Positions 7,835-18,556 of a stretch of DNA of 64,000 nucleotides are shown in pieces. Every line of letters starts with the position of its first letter. Position 1 is the stretch's first letter. The DNA is from an uncultured Pelagibacteraceae bacterium. GTDB lineage: Bacteria > Pseudomonadota > Alphaproteobacteria > Pelagibacterales > Pelagibacteraceae. Location of the stretch: the NCBI GenBank assembly GCA_902589765.1, contig CACIUF010000001.1, forward strand, positions 107,864 to 171,863. The letters are read 5' to 3'. The position numbers and the translations under genes were made by a program. The notes beneath the pieces are model-generated. The model made no database searches. It saw nothing but the letters and a program-made list of their open reading frames with translations, and was not told the DNA's origin.

Positions 7835-8521
7835 ATGTTAAAGACACAAGTGTTAACACTTTATCCAGAAATTTTCCCTGGTCCGTTAAACAAAGGATTA
7901 TATGGAAAAGCAATGGCTAAAAAGATATGGAGTCTTAATGTAGTAGACATAAGAGATGCAGCAACAGATAAACACAAAACTGTTGATGACACTCCATATG
8001 GTGGTGGATCAGGTATGCTGTTAAAAGCAGACATACTAGCAAAATCAATTGATAAAAATATCCAGAAGGGGGAAAGAATTTTTTATCTTTCGCCAAAAGG
8101 AAAAAAATTTGATCAAAGACTTGCACAAGATTTATCAAAAGAAAAATCATTCAGTTTAATTTGTGGACATTTCGAAGGTGTTGATGAAAGAGTACTATCC
8201 ACAAGAAATATTGAGGAAATAAGTATAGGAGATTATGTGCTTTCTGGAGGGGAAACAGCTGCTCTTGTAGTTCTTGATAGTGTGTTAAGACTTTTGCCTG
8301 GAGTTTTAGGTAATGATAAATCATCTTCGGAGGAAACTTTTGAAAATGGTCTTTTAGAGTATCCTCAATATACAAAACCTCAAATTTGGGAGGAAAAATC
8401 AGTACCAGATGTCTTATTATCAGGGGATCATAGCAAAATTAAAGACTGGCGTTTATCTCAATCTGAGGCTATAACACGCGTCCGAAGACCAGATTTGTGG
8501 CAAAAATATAAGAAGGATTAA
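7835..8521 (+). CDS. trmD: tRNA (guanine37-N1)-methyltransferase TrmD
   Basis: Methylates G37 of tRNAs using SAM, which prevents +1 frameshifting. The 228-residue SPOUT enzyme shows YGGGSGM, the SAM-binding trefoil-knot region ([13 protein letters not shown], then [13 protein letters not shown]) and the C-terminal RRPDLW. It starts 14 bases after rpsP. In most alphaproteobacteria rimM lies between the two, but there is no room for it here. Confidence 0.97.
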   Translation: MLKTQVLTLYPEIFPGPLNKGLYGKAMAKKIWSLNVVDIRDAATDKHKTVDDTPYGGGSGMLLKADILAKSIDKNIQKGERIFYLSPKGKKFDQRLAQDLSKEKSFSLICGHFEGVDERVLSTRNIEEISIGDYVLSGGETAALVVLDSVLRLLPGVLGNDKSSSEETFENGLLEYPQYTKPQIWEEKSVPDVLLSGDHSKIKDWRLSQSEAITRVRRPDLWQKYKKD

Positions 8522-8537
8522 CTTGATAAATATTGAA

Positions 8538-9116
8538 ATGAAAACGATTGAAGAAATAAATCAACATAATGTAAAAAAAATTCTTTCGGAAAAAAAGATT
8601 CCAGAATTCTTTCCAGGTGATGTTGTAAAAGTTGGTGTAAGAATTACAGAGGGAAAAAAAGAGAGAATTCAGTATTTTGAAGGAGTATGTATTGCCAAAA
8701 AAAGCAGAGATTTAAATTCTTCTTTTACAGTTAGAAAGATTTCTTTTGGTGAAGGTGTTGAGAGAACATTCCCACTATTTGGTACAGTAATTGACTCAAT
8801 TAAAGTTATTCGTTCAGGAAAAGTTAGAAGAGCTAAACTATATTACTTAAGAGATAGAACTGGGAAATCAGCTAGAATTGCCGAAAAAATAAGAAAGAAG
8901 ATTGGTATTGATATAGATGTAAAACCAGAAACAGTAACTGAAGAAAATTTAGCTCCTGTTTCAACAGAAGCATCTGATAATAAAGAAGATTTAACTAAGG
9001 CAGAGGCTAAGAAAGAAGAAACTCCTAAGGAAGAGCCAAAAAAAGAAGAAACAGCCAAAATTGAAACAAAACCTAAAACTGAAGAAAAACTTGAAACTTC
9101 TCCAGAAAAAAAATAA
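8538..9116 (+). CDS. rplS: Ribosomal protein L19 with a charged C-terminal extension
   Basis: 50S subunit protein bL19, at the 30S-50S interface. Residues 1-115 are canonical ([41 protein letters not shown]). They are followed by about 75 residues rich in Glu, Lys, Thr and Pro ([13 protein letters not shown] and similar) that the usual L19 lacks. The frame is open from a TTG at 8523, but the ATG at 8538 gives the standard family N-terminus and is preferred. It follows trmD directly and ends the ffh-rpsP-trmD-rplS run. Confidence 0.96.
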   Translation: MKTIEEINQHNVKKILSEKKIPEFFPGDVVKVGVRITEGKKERIQYFEGVCIAKKSRDLNSSFTVRKISFGEGVERTFPLFGTVIDSIKVIRSGKVRRAKLYYLRDRTGKSARIAEKIRKKIGIDIDVKPETVTEENLAPVSTEASDNKEDLTKAEAKKEETPKEEPKKEETAKIETKPKTEEKLETSPEKK

Positions 9117-9127
9117 TTTTTTTTTCA

Positions 9128-10531
9128 ATGCCTAATACTCTTTACGACAAAATTTGGAAAGAACACTTAGTTGATCAGCAAGATGATGGAACAGCTTTAT
9201 TATTTGTTGATAGGCATCTCGTTCATGAAGTGACCAGTCCACAAGCATTTGAAGGTTTACGAAATTCTAAAAGAAAAGTAAGACACCCAAAGCTTACATT
9301 GGCCGTTGCAGATCACAACGTCCCAACTACTGATAGAACAAATGGTATTTCAGATAAAGAATCTAAAATTCAAGTTGATACATTAGAAAAGAATTGTAAG
9401 GAATTTGATATCCAACTCTTTGGAATGGAGGATAAGCGTCAAGGCATAGTTCATATAATTGGTCCTGAACAAGGATTTACTCAACCTGGAACAGTTATAG
9501 TTTGTGGAGATAGTCATACAGCTACACATGGAGCGTTTGGTGCTTTAGCATTTGGTATAGGCACCTCAGAGGTTGAACACGTACTAGCAACGCAAACTTT
9601 AGTGCAAAAAAAAGCAAAAAATTTCAGAATTAATGTTAATGGAAAACTTCCGTTAGGGGTTACTTCAAAAGATGTAATTTTACAAATAATTGGAAAAATA
9701 GGAACAGCAGGTGGAACAGGATCTGTTATTGAGTATGCTGGTGATTTAATCAGATCATTAAGTGTTGAGCAAAGAATGACTATATGCAACATGACTATAG
9801 AGGGTGGAGCAAGAGCAGGTTTGATTGCACCAGACGAAAAAATTTTCAAGTATTTGGAGGGAAAACCTATGTCACCCAAAGGTGAAAAATGGGATAAAGC
9901 TTTAGCGTACTGGAGAAGTTTAAAATCTGATGATGGTGCAAATTTTGATAAAGAAATAAGTCTTCAAGCTAATGAAATTTCACCGATGATTACCTGGGGT
10001 ACTTCACCTCAAGATGTCATTACTATTGAGGATAAAGTACCAAACCCAGACAATGAAAAGGATGAGGATAGAAAAAATTCTATTGAAAGAGCTCTAAAAT
10101 ATATGGGTTTAAAACCTGATATGGCCGCTAAAGATATTAAGATAGATAAGGTTTTTATAGGTAGTTGTACAAATGGAAGAATTGAGGATTTACGAGAAGC
10201 AGCAAAGATTTTAAAAGATAAAAAAATTGCCTCTCATGTGCATGCAATGGTTGTTCCAGGATCTGGTCTAGTGAAAGAACAAGCAGAGCAAGAAGGTTTA
10301 CATAAAATATTTGAAGAGTCTGGTTTTGAATGGAGAGAACCAGGATGTTCTATGTGTTTAGCAATGAATGCTGATAAATTAAAACCAGAGCAAAGATGTG
10401 CATCTACATCAAACAGAAACTTTGAGGGAAGACAAGGTAGAGGTGGAAGAACACACCTTGTGAGCCCAGGAATGGCAGCTGCAGCAGCAATTTCTGGAAA
10501 TTTGGATGATGTAAGAAAGTATCAAAATTAA
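9128..10531 (+). CDS. leuC: 3-isopropylmalate dehydratase large subunit
   Basis: With LeuD, isomerises 2- to 3-isopropylmalate in leucine biosynthesis. The 467-residue protein is an aconitase-family [4Fe-4S] enzyme. Cluster cysteines are visible in [12 protein letters not shown] and in [22 protein letters not shown] is the other family signature. It shares one base with leuD (TAATG junction), so the subunits should be translated at matched rates. Only an 11-base A/T gap separates it from rplS, as in many alphaproteobacteria. Confidence 0.97.
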   Translation: MPNTLYDKIWKEHLVDQQDDGTALLFVDRHLVHEVTSPQAFEGLRNSKRKVRHPKLTLAVADHNVPTTDRTNGISDKESKIQVDTLEKNCKEFDIQLFGMEDKRQGIVHIIGPEQGFTQPGTVIVCGDSHTATHGAFGALAFGIGTSEVEHVLATQTLVQKKAKNFRINVNGKLPLGVTSKDVILQIIGKIGTAGGTGSVIEYAGDLIRSLSVEQRMTICNMTIEGGARAGLIAPDEKIFKYLEGKPMSPKGEKWDKALAYWRSLKSDDGANFDKEISLQANEISPMITWGTSPQDVITIEDKVPNPDNEKDEDRKNSIERALKYMGLKPDMAAKDIKIDKVFIGSCTNGRIEDLREAAKILKDKKIASHVHAMVVPGSGLVKEQAEQEGLHKIFEESGFEWREPGCSMCLAMNADKLKPEQRCASTSNRNFEGRQGRGGRTHLVSPGMAAAAAISGNLDDVRKYQN

Positions 10532-11136
10532 TGCAAAAATTTTCTACATTAAAAAGTATTCCAGCATATTTACCAATAGTAAATATCGATACTGATATGA
10601 TTATCCCAAAGCAGTTTTTAAAAACAATTAAAAGAACTGGACTTGGAAAAAATTTGTTTTTTGAAATGAGGTATGATGATAATGGAAATAAAATAGGGGA
10701 TTTTATATTAAATAAAGATCCATTTACAAATTCAAAAATTCTGATAGCGGGAAAAAACTTTGGTTGTGGATCCTCAAGAGAACACGCTCCTTGGGCATTA
10801 TTAGATTTTGGTATTACATGTGTAATTAGCTCCAGTTTTGCTGATATTTTTTATAACAATTGTTTTAAAAATGGAATTTTACCAATTATTGTTGACGAGG
10901 AAAAAATAAAAGAGTTGTCTGAATATGCTAATAGAAAAGAAGAAATTTCAGTAAACCTTAAAGAAGAAAAAATAGTTTATGGTAATAATGAAATTAAATT
11001 TGAAATAGACTCCTTTAAAAAGAAATGTCTTCTCGAAGGTTTAGATGATATTGCGCTATCTTTAAATAAGTCTGATAAGATAAAAAGTTTTGAGCAAAAA
11101 TTAAAAAGCTCTAAGCCATGGATTATAAGTGATTAA
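10531..11136 (+). CDS. leuD: 3-isopropylmalate dehydratase small subunit
   Basis: Swivelling small subunit of isopropylmalate isomerase, 201 residues. The motifs [14 protein letters not shown] near the start and [18 protein letters not shown] in the middle define the family and the substrate-recognition loop. It overlaps leuC by one base and leuB by eight, in a leuCDB operon. Leucine synthesis still needs leuA, which is not in this window. Confidence 0.97.
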   Translation: MQKFSTLKSIPAYLPIVNIDTDMIIPKQFLKTIKRTGLGKNLFFEMRYDDNGNKIGDFILNKDPFTNSKILIAGKNFGCGSSREHAPWALLDFGITCVISSSFADIFYNNCFKNGILPIIVDEEKIKELSEYANRKEEISVNLKEEKIVYGNNEIKFEIDSFKKKCLLEGLDDIALSLNKSDKIKSFEQKLKSSKPWIISD

Positions 11137-12235
11137 GGTAAAAAAGAGAAAGATACTATTACTTCCCGGAGATGGCATTGGTCCCGAAGTTATTGGTGAG
11201 GTAAAAAAAATTATCAGTTGGTTCAATGATAAAAAGTCTCTAGATTTTGAGATGGATGAGGATTTAGCGGGAGGATGTTCTTACGATAAGCATGGTACAC
11301 CGATTACAGATGAGGTTTTCTATAAAGCATTAGAAAGTGCAGTTGTTATGTTAGGCGCTGTAGGTGGACCAAAGTGGGATAATGTTGAGTTTTCTAAAAA
11401 ACCTGAGAGAGCACTTTTAAAACTAAGAAAAGAATTAAAACTATTTGCTAATTTGAGACCAGCGATATGTTTTAAACAATTAGTTGATGCCTCAACATTA
11501 AAACCTGAAATTGTTTCAGGTTTAGATATTATGATTGTAAGAGAGTTAACTGGAGGAATATATTTTGGTGAGCCTAGAGGAATTAAACCAATAGAAAACG
11601 GGGAAAGAAAAGGGATTAATACTCACACTTACACAAGCAATGAGATTATAAGAGTTGCTAGAGTTGCCTTTGATTTAGCAAAAAAAAGATCAAACAAAGT
11701 AACCTCTTGTGAAAAATCAAATGTTATGGAGGCAGGCCAACTTTGGAAAGAAGAGGTTCAGACATTACACGATAAAGAATTTAAAGACGTTGAACTAAGT
11801 CATATGCTTGCAGATAATTGTGCTATGCAGTTGTTGAGAAATCCAAAGCAATTTGATGTAATTGTAACAGATAATTTGTTTGGAGATATGTTATCTGACC
11901 AAGCCTCAATGTTGACTGGATCATTAGGTCTTTTACCTTCTGCATCTTTAGGTGCAAAAAATAAAGATGGAGAGATGAGGGCTATGTATGAACCTATTCA
12001 TGGTTCGGCTCCAGATATAGCTGGTAAAAGTATTGCTAATCCAATAGCTACAATTTTAAGTTTTGCTATGGCTTTGAGATATTCATTAGATTTAGATAAA
12101 GAGGCAGAAGCTCTGGAAAAAGCTGTACAGGATGTATTAAATGATGGTTTAAGAACTAAAGACATTTTATCAAAAGGTACAAAAGAGGTGACCACATCGC
12201 AAATGGGTGATGCGATCATTTCAAAATTGCAATAA
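11129..12235 (+). CDS. leuB: 3-isopropylmalate dehydrogenase
   Basis: Oxidatively decarboxylates 3-isopropylmalate with NAD+, the third step of leucine synthesis. The 368-residue protein starts with GTG, inside the last codons of leuD. It shows [11 protein letters not shown], the substrate-binding [10 protein letters not shown] and [13 protein letters not shown] (metal-binding aspartates) and the NAD-binding [13 protein letters not shown]. Length and motifs are ordinary for the family. Confidence 0.97.
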   Translation: MIKVKKRKILLLPGDGIGPEVIGEVKKIISWFNDKKSLDFEMDEDLAGGCSYDKHGTPITDEVFYKALESAVVMLGAVGGPKWDNVEFSKKPERALLKLRKELKLFANLRPAICFKQLVDASTLKPEIVSGLDIMIVRELTGGIYFGEPRGIKPIENGERKGINTHTYTSNEIIRVARVAFDLAKKRSNKVTSCEKSNVMEAGQLWKEEVQTLHDKEFKDVELSHMLADNCAMQLLRNPKQFDVIVTDNLFGDMLSDQASMLTGSLGLLPSASLGAKNKDGEMRAMYEPIHGSAPDIAGKSIANPIATILSFAMALRYSLDLDKEAEALEKAVQDVLNDGLRTKDILSKGTKEVTTSQMGDAIISKLQ

Positions 12236-12261
12236 TTAATTAATTATTTTAGAATCAAATT

Positions 12262-14025
12262 ATGCCAACTTATACTGCACCCGTTGAAGATATGATGTTT
12301 CTTTTTGAAAAACTAAGAAACAACAAAGAGTATAATGAATTGGAAAAATATAAAGAAGTTACCCCAGATTTAGTAAAAGACATTCTACAGGAAGCAGCAA
12401 AAATAAATCAAAATTTAATTTTACCATTAGCTAAAGTTGGAGATGAAAATCCTGCAATTTTAGAAAATGGAGTTGTTAGAACGCCTCCGGGTTACAAAGA
12501 GGCTTATAAAAAATATATTGAGGATGGTTGGACATCTTTATCATGTGATCCAAAATATGGGGGTCAAGGTATGCCAAAAACAGTGAGCGCATTTTTTGAT
12601 GAAATGCTATCTTCTGCTAGCCTTTCTTTTAAACTCTATAGTGAACTTAGTATTGGTGCTTATAATTGTATTAATCATCATGCTAGTGATGAAATAAAAA
12701 ATAAATATTTACCAAAAATTGTAGAGGGTAAGTGGAGTGGAACAATGTGCTTAACTGAACCAGTATGTGGTACTGATTTAGGGCTACTAAAAACAAAGGC
12801 TAAAAAACAATCTGATGGTACATTCAAATTAACTGGACAGAAAATTTTTATTACCTCTGGTGATCACGATTTAACTGAAAATATTATTCATTTGGTTTTA
12901 GCAAGAGTGGATGATTCTCCGGCTGGCACGAAAGGTATCAGTCTGTTTTTAGTTCCAAAGTTTATTGTAAAAGAAGATGGGAATGTTGGTCCAAGAAATG
13001 GAATATCAACTGGTTCTATCGAAACAAAAATGGGAATTAAAGGATCAGCAACTTGTGTTCTTAATTTTGATGAAGCAACTGGTTACATGATTGGTGATAA
13101 GGAAAAAGGTTTGAGTGCAATGTTTACGATGATGAATCTTGAGAGGATCGTTGTTGGGATACAGGGTTTGGGTATATCAGAGATTGCTTATCAAAATTCA
13201 CTTTCATACGCAAAAGAGAGAAAGCAAGGTAAGTCGAATAATTCAAAATCTAAAAATGGTGCTGATTTTATAATTGAGCATGCAGATATTAGAAGATCGT
13301 TGTTAAATATGAAATCTATTATTGAGGGCGAGAGAGCCTTATGTTTTTGGTTATCTCAACAAACTGAGGTAAGCCTATATCATCCAGATGAAAAAGCTCG
13401 GCAGGAGGCATCTGATTATGTCTCGTTAATGACTCCAGTAGTTAAATCCTTGTTTACAGATTTAGCAATGGAAATCACTAGTGATGCAATGCAAATTTAT
13501 GGTGGATATGGTTATACTAAAGATCAAGGAATAGAGCAGTTGTATCGAGATAATAGAATCACACCAATTTATGAGGGCACGAATTCTGTACAAGCTGCTG
13601 ATCTAGTTTTTAGAAAATTATCAAATAAGAATGGGAATGTAATTTATAAATTTTTAGATCAGGTTAAAAATGAATGTAATTCTAACAACGAAAAAATAAG
13701 ACCATTCATCTCAGATTTTAATAATTATTTAGATGTATTAAAAAAATTTAGTGATTGGATGATTGAGAAATCTAAAACAGATAAAGATGATGTAAGTGCT
13801 GCTGCTAATGATTATCTTAAAACTCTCGGATTTGTTTCGATTGCTTATGCATGGATAAAAGTACTAGAGGTAAGCTTTAAAGATTATAATGAAAATAAAA
13901 ATTTTTATGATGACAAAATCGATACCGCTAGGTTTTATTTTGATAAAGTTCTACCAAGAGCTGAACAACATTACAAATCAGCAATTTCTGGAAGCTCCAA
14001 TATTATGAATTTTAAATTCAATTAA
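12262..14025 (+). CDS. dmdC: Acyl-CoA dehydrogenase, DmdC-like (3-methylmercaptopropionyl-CoA dehydrogenase)
   Basis: A long (587-residue) acyl-CoA dehydrogenase with the extra C-terminal domain of the DmdC/AidB-like branch. FAD-binding segments include MCLTEPVCGTDLG and KIFITSGDHD; MQIYGGYGYTKDQGIEQLYRD and YEGTNSVQAAD mark the active-site region with its glutamate. In DMSP demethylation, DmdC oxidises methylmercaptopropionyl-CoA to methylthioacryloyl-CoA. The role is inferred from sequence type plus its place next to a DmdB-like ligase and dmdA. A general beta-oxidation role remains possible. Confidence 0.85.
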   Translation: MPTYTAPVEDMMFLFEKLRNNKEYNELEKYKEVTPDLVKDILQEAAKINQNLILPLAKVGDENPAILENGVVRTPPGYKEAYKKYIEDGWTSLSCDPKYGGQGMPKTVSAFFDEMLSSASLSFKLYSELSIGAYNCINHHASDEIKNKYLPKIVEGKWSGTMCLTEPVCGTDLGLLKTKAKKQSDGTFKLTGQKIFITSGDHDLTENIIHLVLARVDDSPAGTKGISLFLVPKFIVKEDGNVGPRNGISTGSIETKMGIKGSATCVLNFDEATGYMIGDKEKGLSAMFTMMNLERIVVGIQGLGISEIAYQNSLSYAKERKQGKSNNSKSKNGADFIIEHADIRRSLLNMKSIIEGERALCFWLSQQTEVSLYHPDEKARQEASDYVSLMTPVVKSLFTDLAMEITSDAMQIYGGYGYTKDQGIEQLYRDNRITPIYEGTNSVQAADLVFRKLSNKNGNVIYKFLDQVKNECNSNNEKIRPFISDFNNYLDVLKKFSDWMIEKSKTDKDDVSAAANDYLKTLGFVSIAYAWIKVLEVSFKDYNENKNFYDDKIDTARFYFDKVLPRAEQHYKSAISGSSNIMNFKFN

Positions 14026-15642
14026 ATGAGTCATTTCGATACTAATTTAGATAAGAATAGTGCAAATTATGTTCCTTTAACTCCTTTGACTTTTTTGAAG
14101 AGAGCAAACGAGATTTATCCTGATTATGAAGCAATTATCTATGAAGATCGTAAATATACCTGGGCTGATGTTTACAAACGTACTATTAAATTTGCAAGCG
14201 CCCTTAATAAAATTGGAATTAAAAAAGGAGATACTGTCTCATTTTTAGCTTTCAACACACCTGAAATTTTTGAGGGACATTACTCTGTTCCTATGTCTGG
14301 TGCAGTATTAAATACAATTAACATAAGATTAGATGCTAAAACTATTGCTTATATTTTAGAACACAGTGATGCTAAAGTTCTTGTTGTTGATAGACAATTA
14401 CACATAGAAGTTAAAAAAGCGTTAAGCACTTTAAAAAAGAAAATCACAATTATTGATATAGTTGATAAATTTGCAGACCAATCAAAGTGTGAAAAAATTG
14501 GTGATCTAGAATATGAAAGTTTTTTAAATACCGGTGATGAAAAATTTGATTGGAAAATGCCAGATGACGAGTGGCAAGCAATATCATTGAGCTATACATC
14601 TGGAACTACCGGAAACCCTAAAGGCGTTGTTTACCATCATCGGGGATCATATTTAATGTCCACGGGTAGTGCAGTTGCCTGGAACATGCCAAACAGACTT
14701 AATTTTTTAACTATCGTCCCAATGTTCCATTGTAATGGATGGGGTTATCCTTGGACTATACCCATGTTAAATGGAAGAACAATTTGTCTAAGAAATATAG
14801 ATGTAAAAAAAATATTTGAATTAATAGACAAACATAATGTTACTCACTTTGGTGGAGCGCCTATTGTACTAAATATGATAACTGGTGCACCAGAGTCTGA
14901 TAGAAAAAAATTAAAGCAAAAAGTATACGTCCTTACTGCAGGAGCCCCACCGCCAAGTATAATTTTCAAAAAAATGAAAGAACTTGGTTTTGAAGTTATG
15001 CACGTTTATGGATTAACTGAAACTTATGGACATGTAACTCAATGTGCGTGGAATGATGCTTGGAATAACTTCGATGAGGAAAAGCAGAACGAAATTAAAG
15101 CCAGACAAGGAGTTAGATATCCAAATACAGAAGGGATTGCTGTGATGGATCCAGAAACAATGACTGAAGTTCCAAAAGATGGAAAGACGATTGGTGAAAT
15201 AATGATTAAAGGAAATGTAGTGATGAAGGGTTATTTTAAGGACAAGGATGCTACAAATAAAGCGATGGCTGGTGGTTGGTTTCATTCTGGTGACTTAGCT
15301 GTCATGCATCCAGATGGATATGTAAAAATCCAGGACAGGTCTAAAGATATAATAATTTCTGGAGGTGAAAACATATCCTCTATAGAAATAGAAAATACTC
15401 TTGCAAAACATCCCTCAGTATCTATTGCAGCCGTTGTAGCTAAACCAGATGAAAAATGGGGAGAGGTACCTTGTGCATTTATTGAGATGGTAAAGGATAA
15501 ACCAACAACCGAGAAAGAATTAATTGGTTTTTGTAAAGAAACCCTCGCAGGTTTCAAAGTGCCAAAACAAGTTGTTTTTTGTGAACTACCTAAAACATCG
15601 ACAGGAAAAATTCAAAAATTTGAACTGAGAAAAAAATTTTAG
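14026..15642 (+). CDS. dmdB: Acyl-CoA ligase, DmdB-like (3-methylmercaptopropionate-CoA ligase)
   Basis: A 538-residue ANL-superfamily adenylating enzyme. Motifs: YTSGTTGNPKGVVYHHRGS (A3), VYGLTETYGHVTQ (A5), GWFHSGDLAV with the following aspartate (A7) and the catalytic lysine in PKTSTGKIQKF (A10). In the DMSP demethylation pathway this class loads CoA onto methylmercaptopropionate released by DmdA. The TrpAsn-rich stretch after A5 (CAWNDAWN) is typical of DmdB and other medium-chain ligases. It starts directly after the dehydrogenase stop. A medium-chain fatty acid ligase is the main alternative. Confidence 0.85.
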   Translation: MSHFDTNLDKNSANYVPLTPLTFLKRANEIYPDYEAIIYEDRKYTWADVYKRTIKFASALNKIGIKKGDTVSFLAFNTPEIFEGHYSVPMSGAVLNTINIRLDAKTIAYILEHSDAKVLVVDRQLHIEVKKALSTLKKKITIIDIVDKFADQSKCEKIGDLEYESFLNTGDEKFDWKMPDDEWQAISLSYTSGTTGNPKGVVYHHRGSYLMSTGSAVAWNMPNRLNFLTIVPMFHCNGWGYPWTIPMLNGRTICLRNIDVKKIFELIDKHNVTHFGGAPIVLNMITGAPESDRKKLKQKVYVLTAGAPPPSIIFKKMKELGFEVMHVYGLTETYGHVTQCAWNDAWNNFDEEKQNEIKARQGVRYPNTEGIAVMDPETMTEVPKDGKTIGEIMIKGNVVMKGYFKDKDATNKAMAGGWFHSGDLAVMHPDGYVKIQDRSKDIIISGGENISSIEIENTLAKHPSVSIAAVVAKPDEKWGEVPCAFIEMVKDKPTTEKELIGFCKETLAGFKVPKQVVFCELPKTSTGKIQKFELRKKF

Positions 15643-15650
15643 GTAATTGA

Positions 15651-16427
15651 TTGATATTTGAAATAGAAAATAAAACTATTCATGCATCTGATGCAGGTCA
15701 AGGCATAGATCCAAAAAAACAAACAATAGTATTTCTTCATGGAAGTGGCCTTTCACACATAGTTTGGTCATTAACTGAACAATTTTTTTCGAATAAGAAT
15801 TTCAATGTATTGTCTATCGATCTTCCTGGTCATGGAAATTCAGATGGACCATGTTTAGATACTATAGAAAAAATTGCTGATTGGTTAGAAAGTGTATTTA
15901 AAAAATTGCAATTAAAAAATTTGATTTTAGTTGGTCATTCTCAAGGATGCTTAGAAATACTTGAATATGCTTTTAAATATAAAAGCAGGTTAACTAAAAT
16001 AGTTTTAGTTGGCGGCTCAAATAAAATGCCAGTTCATCCTGATTTAATAGAACTTGCAAATAATGGTGAATCTGATGCTGTAAAATTAATGATGAAATGG
16101 GGTTATGAAGGCTCAAAAAAATTTATTGGCGGGAATCCAGTAGAAAAAATAATTCAGTCTCCGAGAGATATTAGTGAAGTTTTAGCAGTCGATTTAAATG
16201 CGTGTAATAATTACTCAAATGGGTTAGAGGCAACAAAAGTTTTAGATCTTCCCACATTACTTATTTTCGGAGAGTTAGATAAAATGATCAATTTAGATGT
16301 AGGGAAAAAATTTTCAAATTTAGTAAAAAACTCCTCTACTCATGTAATTAAAGGTTGTGGTCATATGATAATGATTGAAAAAGCATTTGAAATGAGAGAA
16401 AAGATTTTAGAATTTTTAATTAAATGA
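15651..16427 (+). CDS. Alpha/beta hydrolase in the DMSP cluster
   Basis: A 258-residue soluble alpha/beta hydrolase with the oxyanion motif FLHGSGLSH, nucleophile Ser in VGHSQGCLE, acid Asp in FGELDKMI and His in [10 protein letters not shown]. It starts with TTG and overlaps dmdA by 4 bases, so it is translationally linked to dmdA. No dmdD (methylthioacryloyl-CoA hydratase) is nearby. I infer it could hydrolyse a CoA thioester or ester in this pathway, but the family is too broad to say. Confidence 0.8.
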   Translation: MIFEIENKTIHASDAGQGIDPKKQTIVFLHGSGLSHIVWSLTEQFFSNKNFNVLSIDLPGHGNSDGPCLDTIEKIADWLESVFKKLQLKNLILVGHSQGCLEILEYAFKYKSRLTKIVLVGGSNKMPVHPDLIELANNGESDAVKLMMKWGYEGSKKFIGGNPVEKIIQSPRDISEVLAVDLNACNNYSNGLEATKVLDLPTLLIFGELDKMINLDVGKKFSNLVKNSSTHVIKGCGHMIMIEKAFEMREKILEFLIK

Positions 16428-17533
16428 AAAGTTATCCGATAGCAAAATCAAGAAGAGTTAGAAGTACACCCTATACTTCTAGAATAGAGAAACAAGGTGT
16501 TACCGCTTATACGGTTTATAATCATATGCTTTTACCAGCAGCTTTCGGTTCCTTGGAAGAGTCTTGTGATCATTTAAAAAAGAATGTTCAAATTTGGGAT
16601 GTAGCTGCAGAAAGACAGGTTGAAATTTTAGGCAAAGATGCTGCAAAACTTGTACAACTCATGACTTGTAGAGATTTATCGAAAGCCAAAGTAGGAAGAT
16701 GTTATTATTGCCCTTTGATCGATGAAAATGGAAATTTGGTAAATGATCCTGTTATTTTAAAATTAGCTGAAGATAGATGGTGGATTTCAATTGCTGACTC
16801 TGATGTAATTTTTTTTGCAAAAGGTCTTGCTTCAGGAAATAAATTTGATGTTAAAATTTTTGAACCAATCGTAGATATCTTAGCAGTTCAAGGTCCTAAA
16901 TCTTTTGATTTAATGGAAAAAGTTTTTGGTGAAAAAATAAAAGAGTTAAAATTTTTTGGATTTGATTATTTCACTTTTAATGGGGCAAAACATTTAATAG
17001 CTAGATCTGGTTGGTCAAAACAAGGTGGTTTTGAAATTTATGTTGAAAAAACTGACTCAGGTTTGAAGTTATACGATCATCTTTTTGAAATTGGTAAAGA
17101 ATTCAATGTTAGGCCTGGATGTCCAAATTTAATCGAAAGGATTGAGAGTGGTTTACTTTCTTATGGGAATGATTTTGATAACAATGATAATCCATTTCAA
17201 TGTGGTTTTGATAAATATATCGATTTAGAGACCGATATAAACTTTTTAGGTAAAGATAAACTTAAAAAAATTAAAGAAAAAGGAATTGATAGAAAGCTAA
17301 TGGGTGTTCAGATAGATTTAACCAAGATTATTTTAACTAGTTCTTTAGACATCAAGAATAATGAAGGGAAAATAATTGGAGAACTAAGATCCGCTTGTTA
17401 CTCGCCACATTTTAAAAAAGTTATCGGTATTGCAATGATAAAAGAACCATATTGCAAAGCATCTTCGTCCGGAACAATAGAAATTGATGGAAATTCTTTA
17501 GCTCTTAAAGTTTGCGATTTACCTTTCATCTAG
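16424..17533 (+). CDS. dmdA: Dimethylsulfoniopropionate demethylase
   Basis: Transfers a methyl group of DMSP to tetrahydrofolate, giving methylmercaptopropionate, the entry step that lets SAR11 use DMSP as a sulfur and carbon source. The 369-residue GcvT-family protein carries [38 protein letters not shown] and RSGWSKQGG. These match, as far as I can recall, the Pelagibacter DmdA closely and at identical length, rather than glycine-cleavage T protein. It ends the dmd gene run; asd follows 15 bases later. Confidence 0.95.
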   Translation: MKSYPIAKSRRVRSTPYTSRIEKQGVTAYTVYNHMLLPAAFGSLEESCDHLKKNVQIWDVAAERQVEILGKDAAKLVQLMTCRDLSKAKVGRCYYCPLIDENGNLVNDPVILKLAEDRWWISIADSDVIFFAKGLASGNKFDVKIFEPIVDILAVQGPKSFDLMEKVFGEKIKELKFFGFDYFTFNGAKHLIARSGWSKQGGFEIYVEKTDSGLKLYDHLFEIGKEFNVRPGCPNLIERIESGLLSYGNDFDNNDNPFQCGFDKYIDLETDINFLGKDKLKKIKEKGIDRKLMGVQIDLTKIILTSSLDIKNNEGKIIGELRSACYSPHFKKVIGIAMIKEPYCKASSSGTIEIDGNSLALKVCDLPFI

Positions 17534-17548
17534 TATAAAACTTAGATC

Positions 17549-18556
17549 ATGAATATTGCAATTGTAGGAGCAACAGGAAATGTTGGTAGAAAAACATTGG
17601 AAATTTTGGAGAGAAAAGAATTTTCAATAGATAATTTATATTTAGTTGCGTCCTCAAAAAGTGTTGGAAAAAAAATTGGTTTTAGAGGTAAGGAAATGGA
17701 TGTCCTTGATTTAGAAAATTTTGATTTCTCAAAAGTTAATATTGCTTTTTTTGCAGCCGGTGGAAAAATTTCTGAAAAATTTGCTGAAAGAGCAGCCAAA
17801 AATTGCTTGGTAATTGATAACTCTAGTTTTTTTAGAATGGATCCAGACGTACCTTTAATAGTTCCACAAGTAAATTCAGATGATCTAAAAAAAATTAAAA
17901 AAAATATTGTTGCAAATCCGAATTGTTCAACAGCTCAATTAGTGATTGCTCTTAAACCTTTACACGATCTATTTATTATCAAAAGAATTGTCGTGTCTAC
18001 TTATCAATCAGTTTCTGGAGGTGGAAAAGCTCCCATGGATGAACTTATTGAGCAAACTAAACTAGTTTTAGATGGTAAAAAAGTATCATCTAAAAATTTT
18101 ACAAAACAAATAGCTTTTAATGCCATCCCTCATATCGATAAATTTGCAGATGATGGTTATACTAAGGAAGAGTTAAAAATGATGAACGAAACTAAAAAAA
18201 TTTTAGATACCAAAATTGATTTAACGGCAACATGTGTGAGATTACCAATCTCTGTTTCTCATTCTGAGTCAGTCAACTTACAATTTGAAAAACCTTTTAC
18301 TCTGGAAAAGGTAAGAGATGCTTTGAATAATTTTGAAGGTTGTAAAGTTATTGATGAAAGAAATGATGGCGGTTATTCAACTCCAATTGAAGCAGAGGGA
18401 ATGGATGAAACTTTTATTTCAAGGATAAGAGAAGATAAAACAATTAAAAATGGATTAAACTTATGGATCGTTTCAGATAATCTTTTGAGAGGCGCGGCTT
18501 TGAATGCAGTAGAAATTGCAGAAACAGTAATTAAAAACAATTACCATGCAAAATAA
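17549..18556 (+). CDS. asd: Aspartate-semialdehyde dehydrogenase
   Basis: Reduces aspartyl phosphate to the semialdehyde, the branch point to lysine/DAP, threonine and methionine. The 335-residue protein has the NADP-binding IVGATGNVGRKTLEIL, the nucleophile Cys in NPNCSTAQLV and STYQSVSGGGK, followed by the catalytic HIDKF-type His segment. It overlaps sdhC by 11 bases, an unexpected link between amino-acid synthesis and the respiratory operon that also occurs in other alphaproteobacteria as far as I recall. Confidence 0.96.
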   Translation: MNIAIVGATGNVGRKTLEILERKEFSIDNLYLVASSKSVGKKIGFRGKEMDVLDLENFDFSKVNIAFFAAGGKISEKFAERAAKNCLVIDNSSFFRMDPDVPLIVPQVNSDDLKKIKKNIVANPNCSTAQLVIALKPLHDLFIIKRIVVSTYQSVSGGGKAPMDELIEQTKLVLDGKKVSSKNFTKQIAFNAIPHIDKFADDGYTKEELKMMNETKKILDTKIDLTATCVRLPISVSHSESVNLQFEKPFTLEKVRDALNNFEGCKVIDERNDGGYSTPIEAEGMDETFISRIREDKTIKNGLNLWIVSDNLLRGAALNAVEIAETVIKNNYHAK

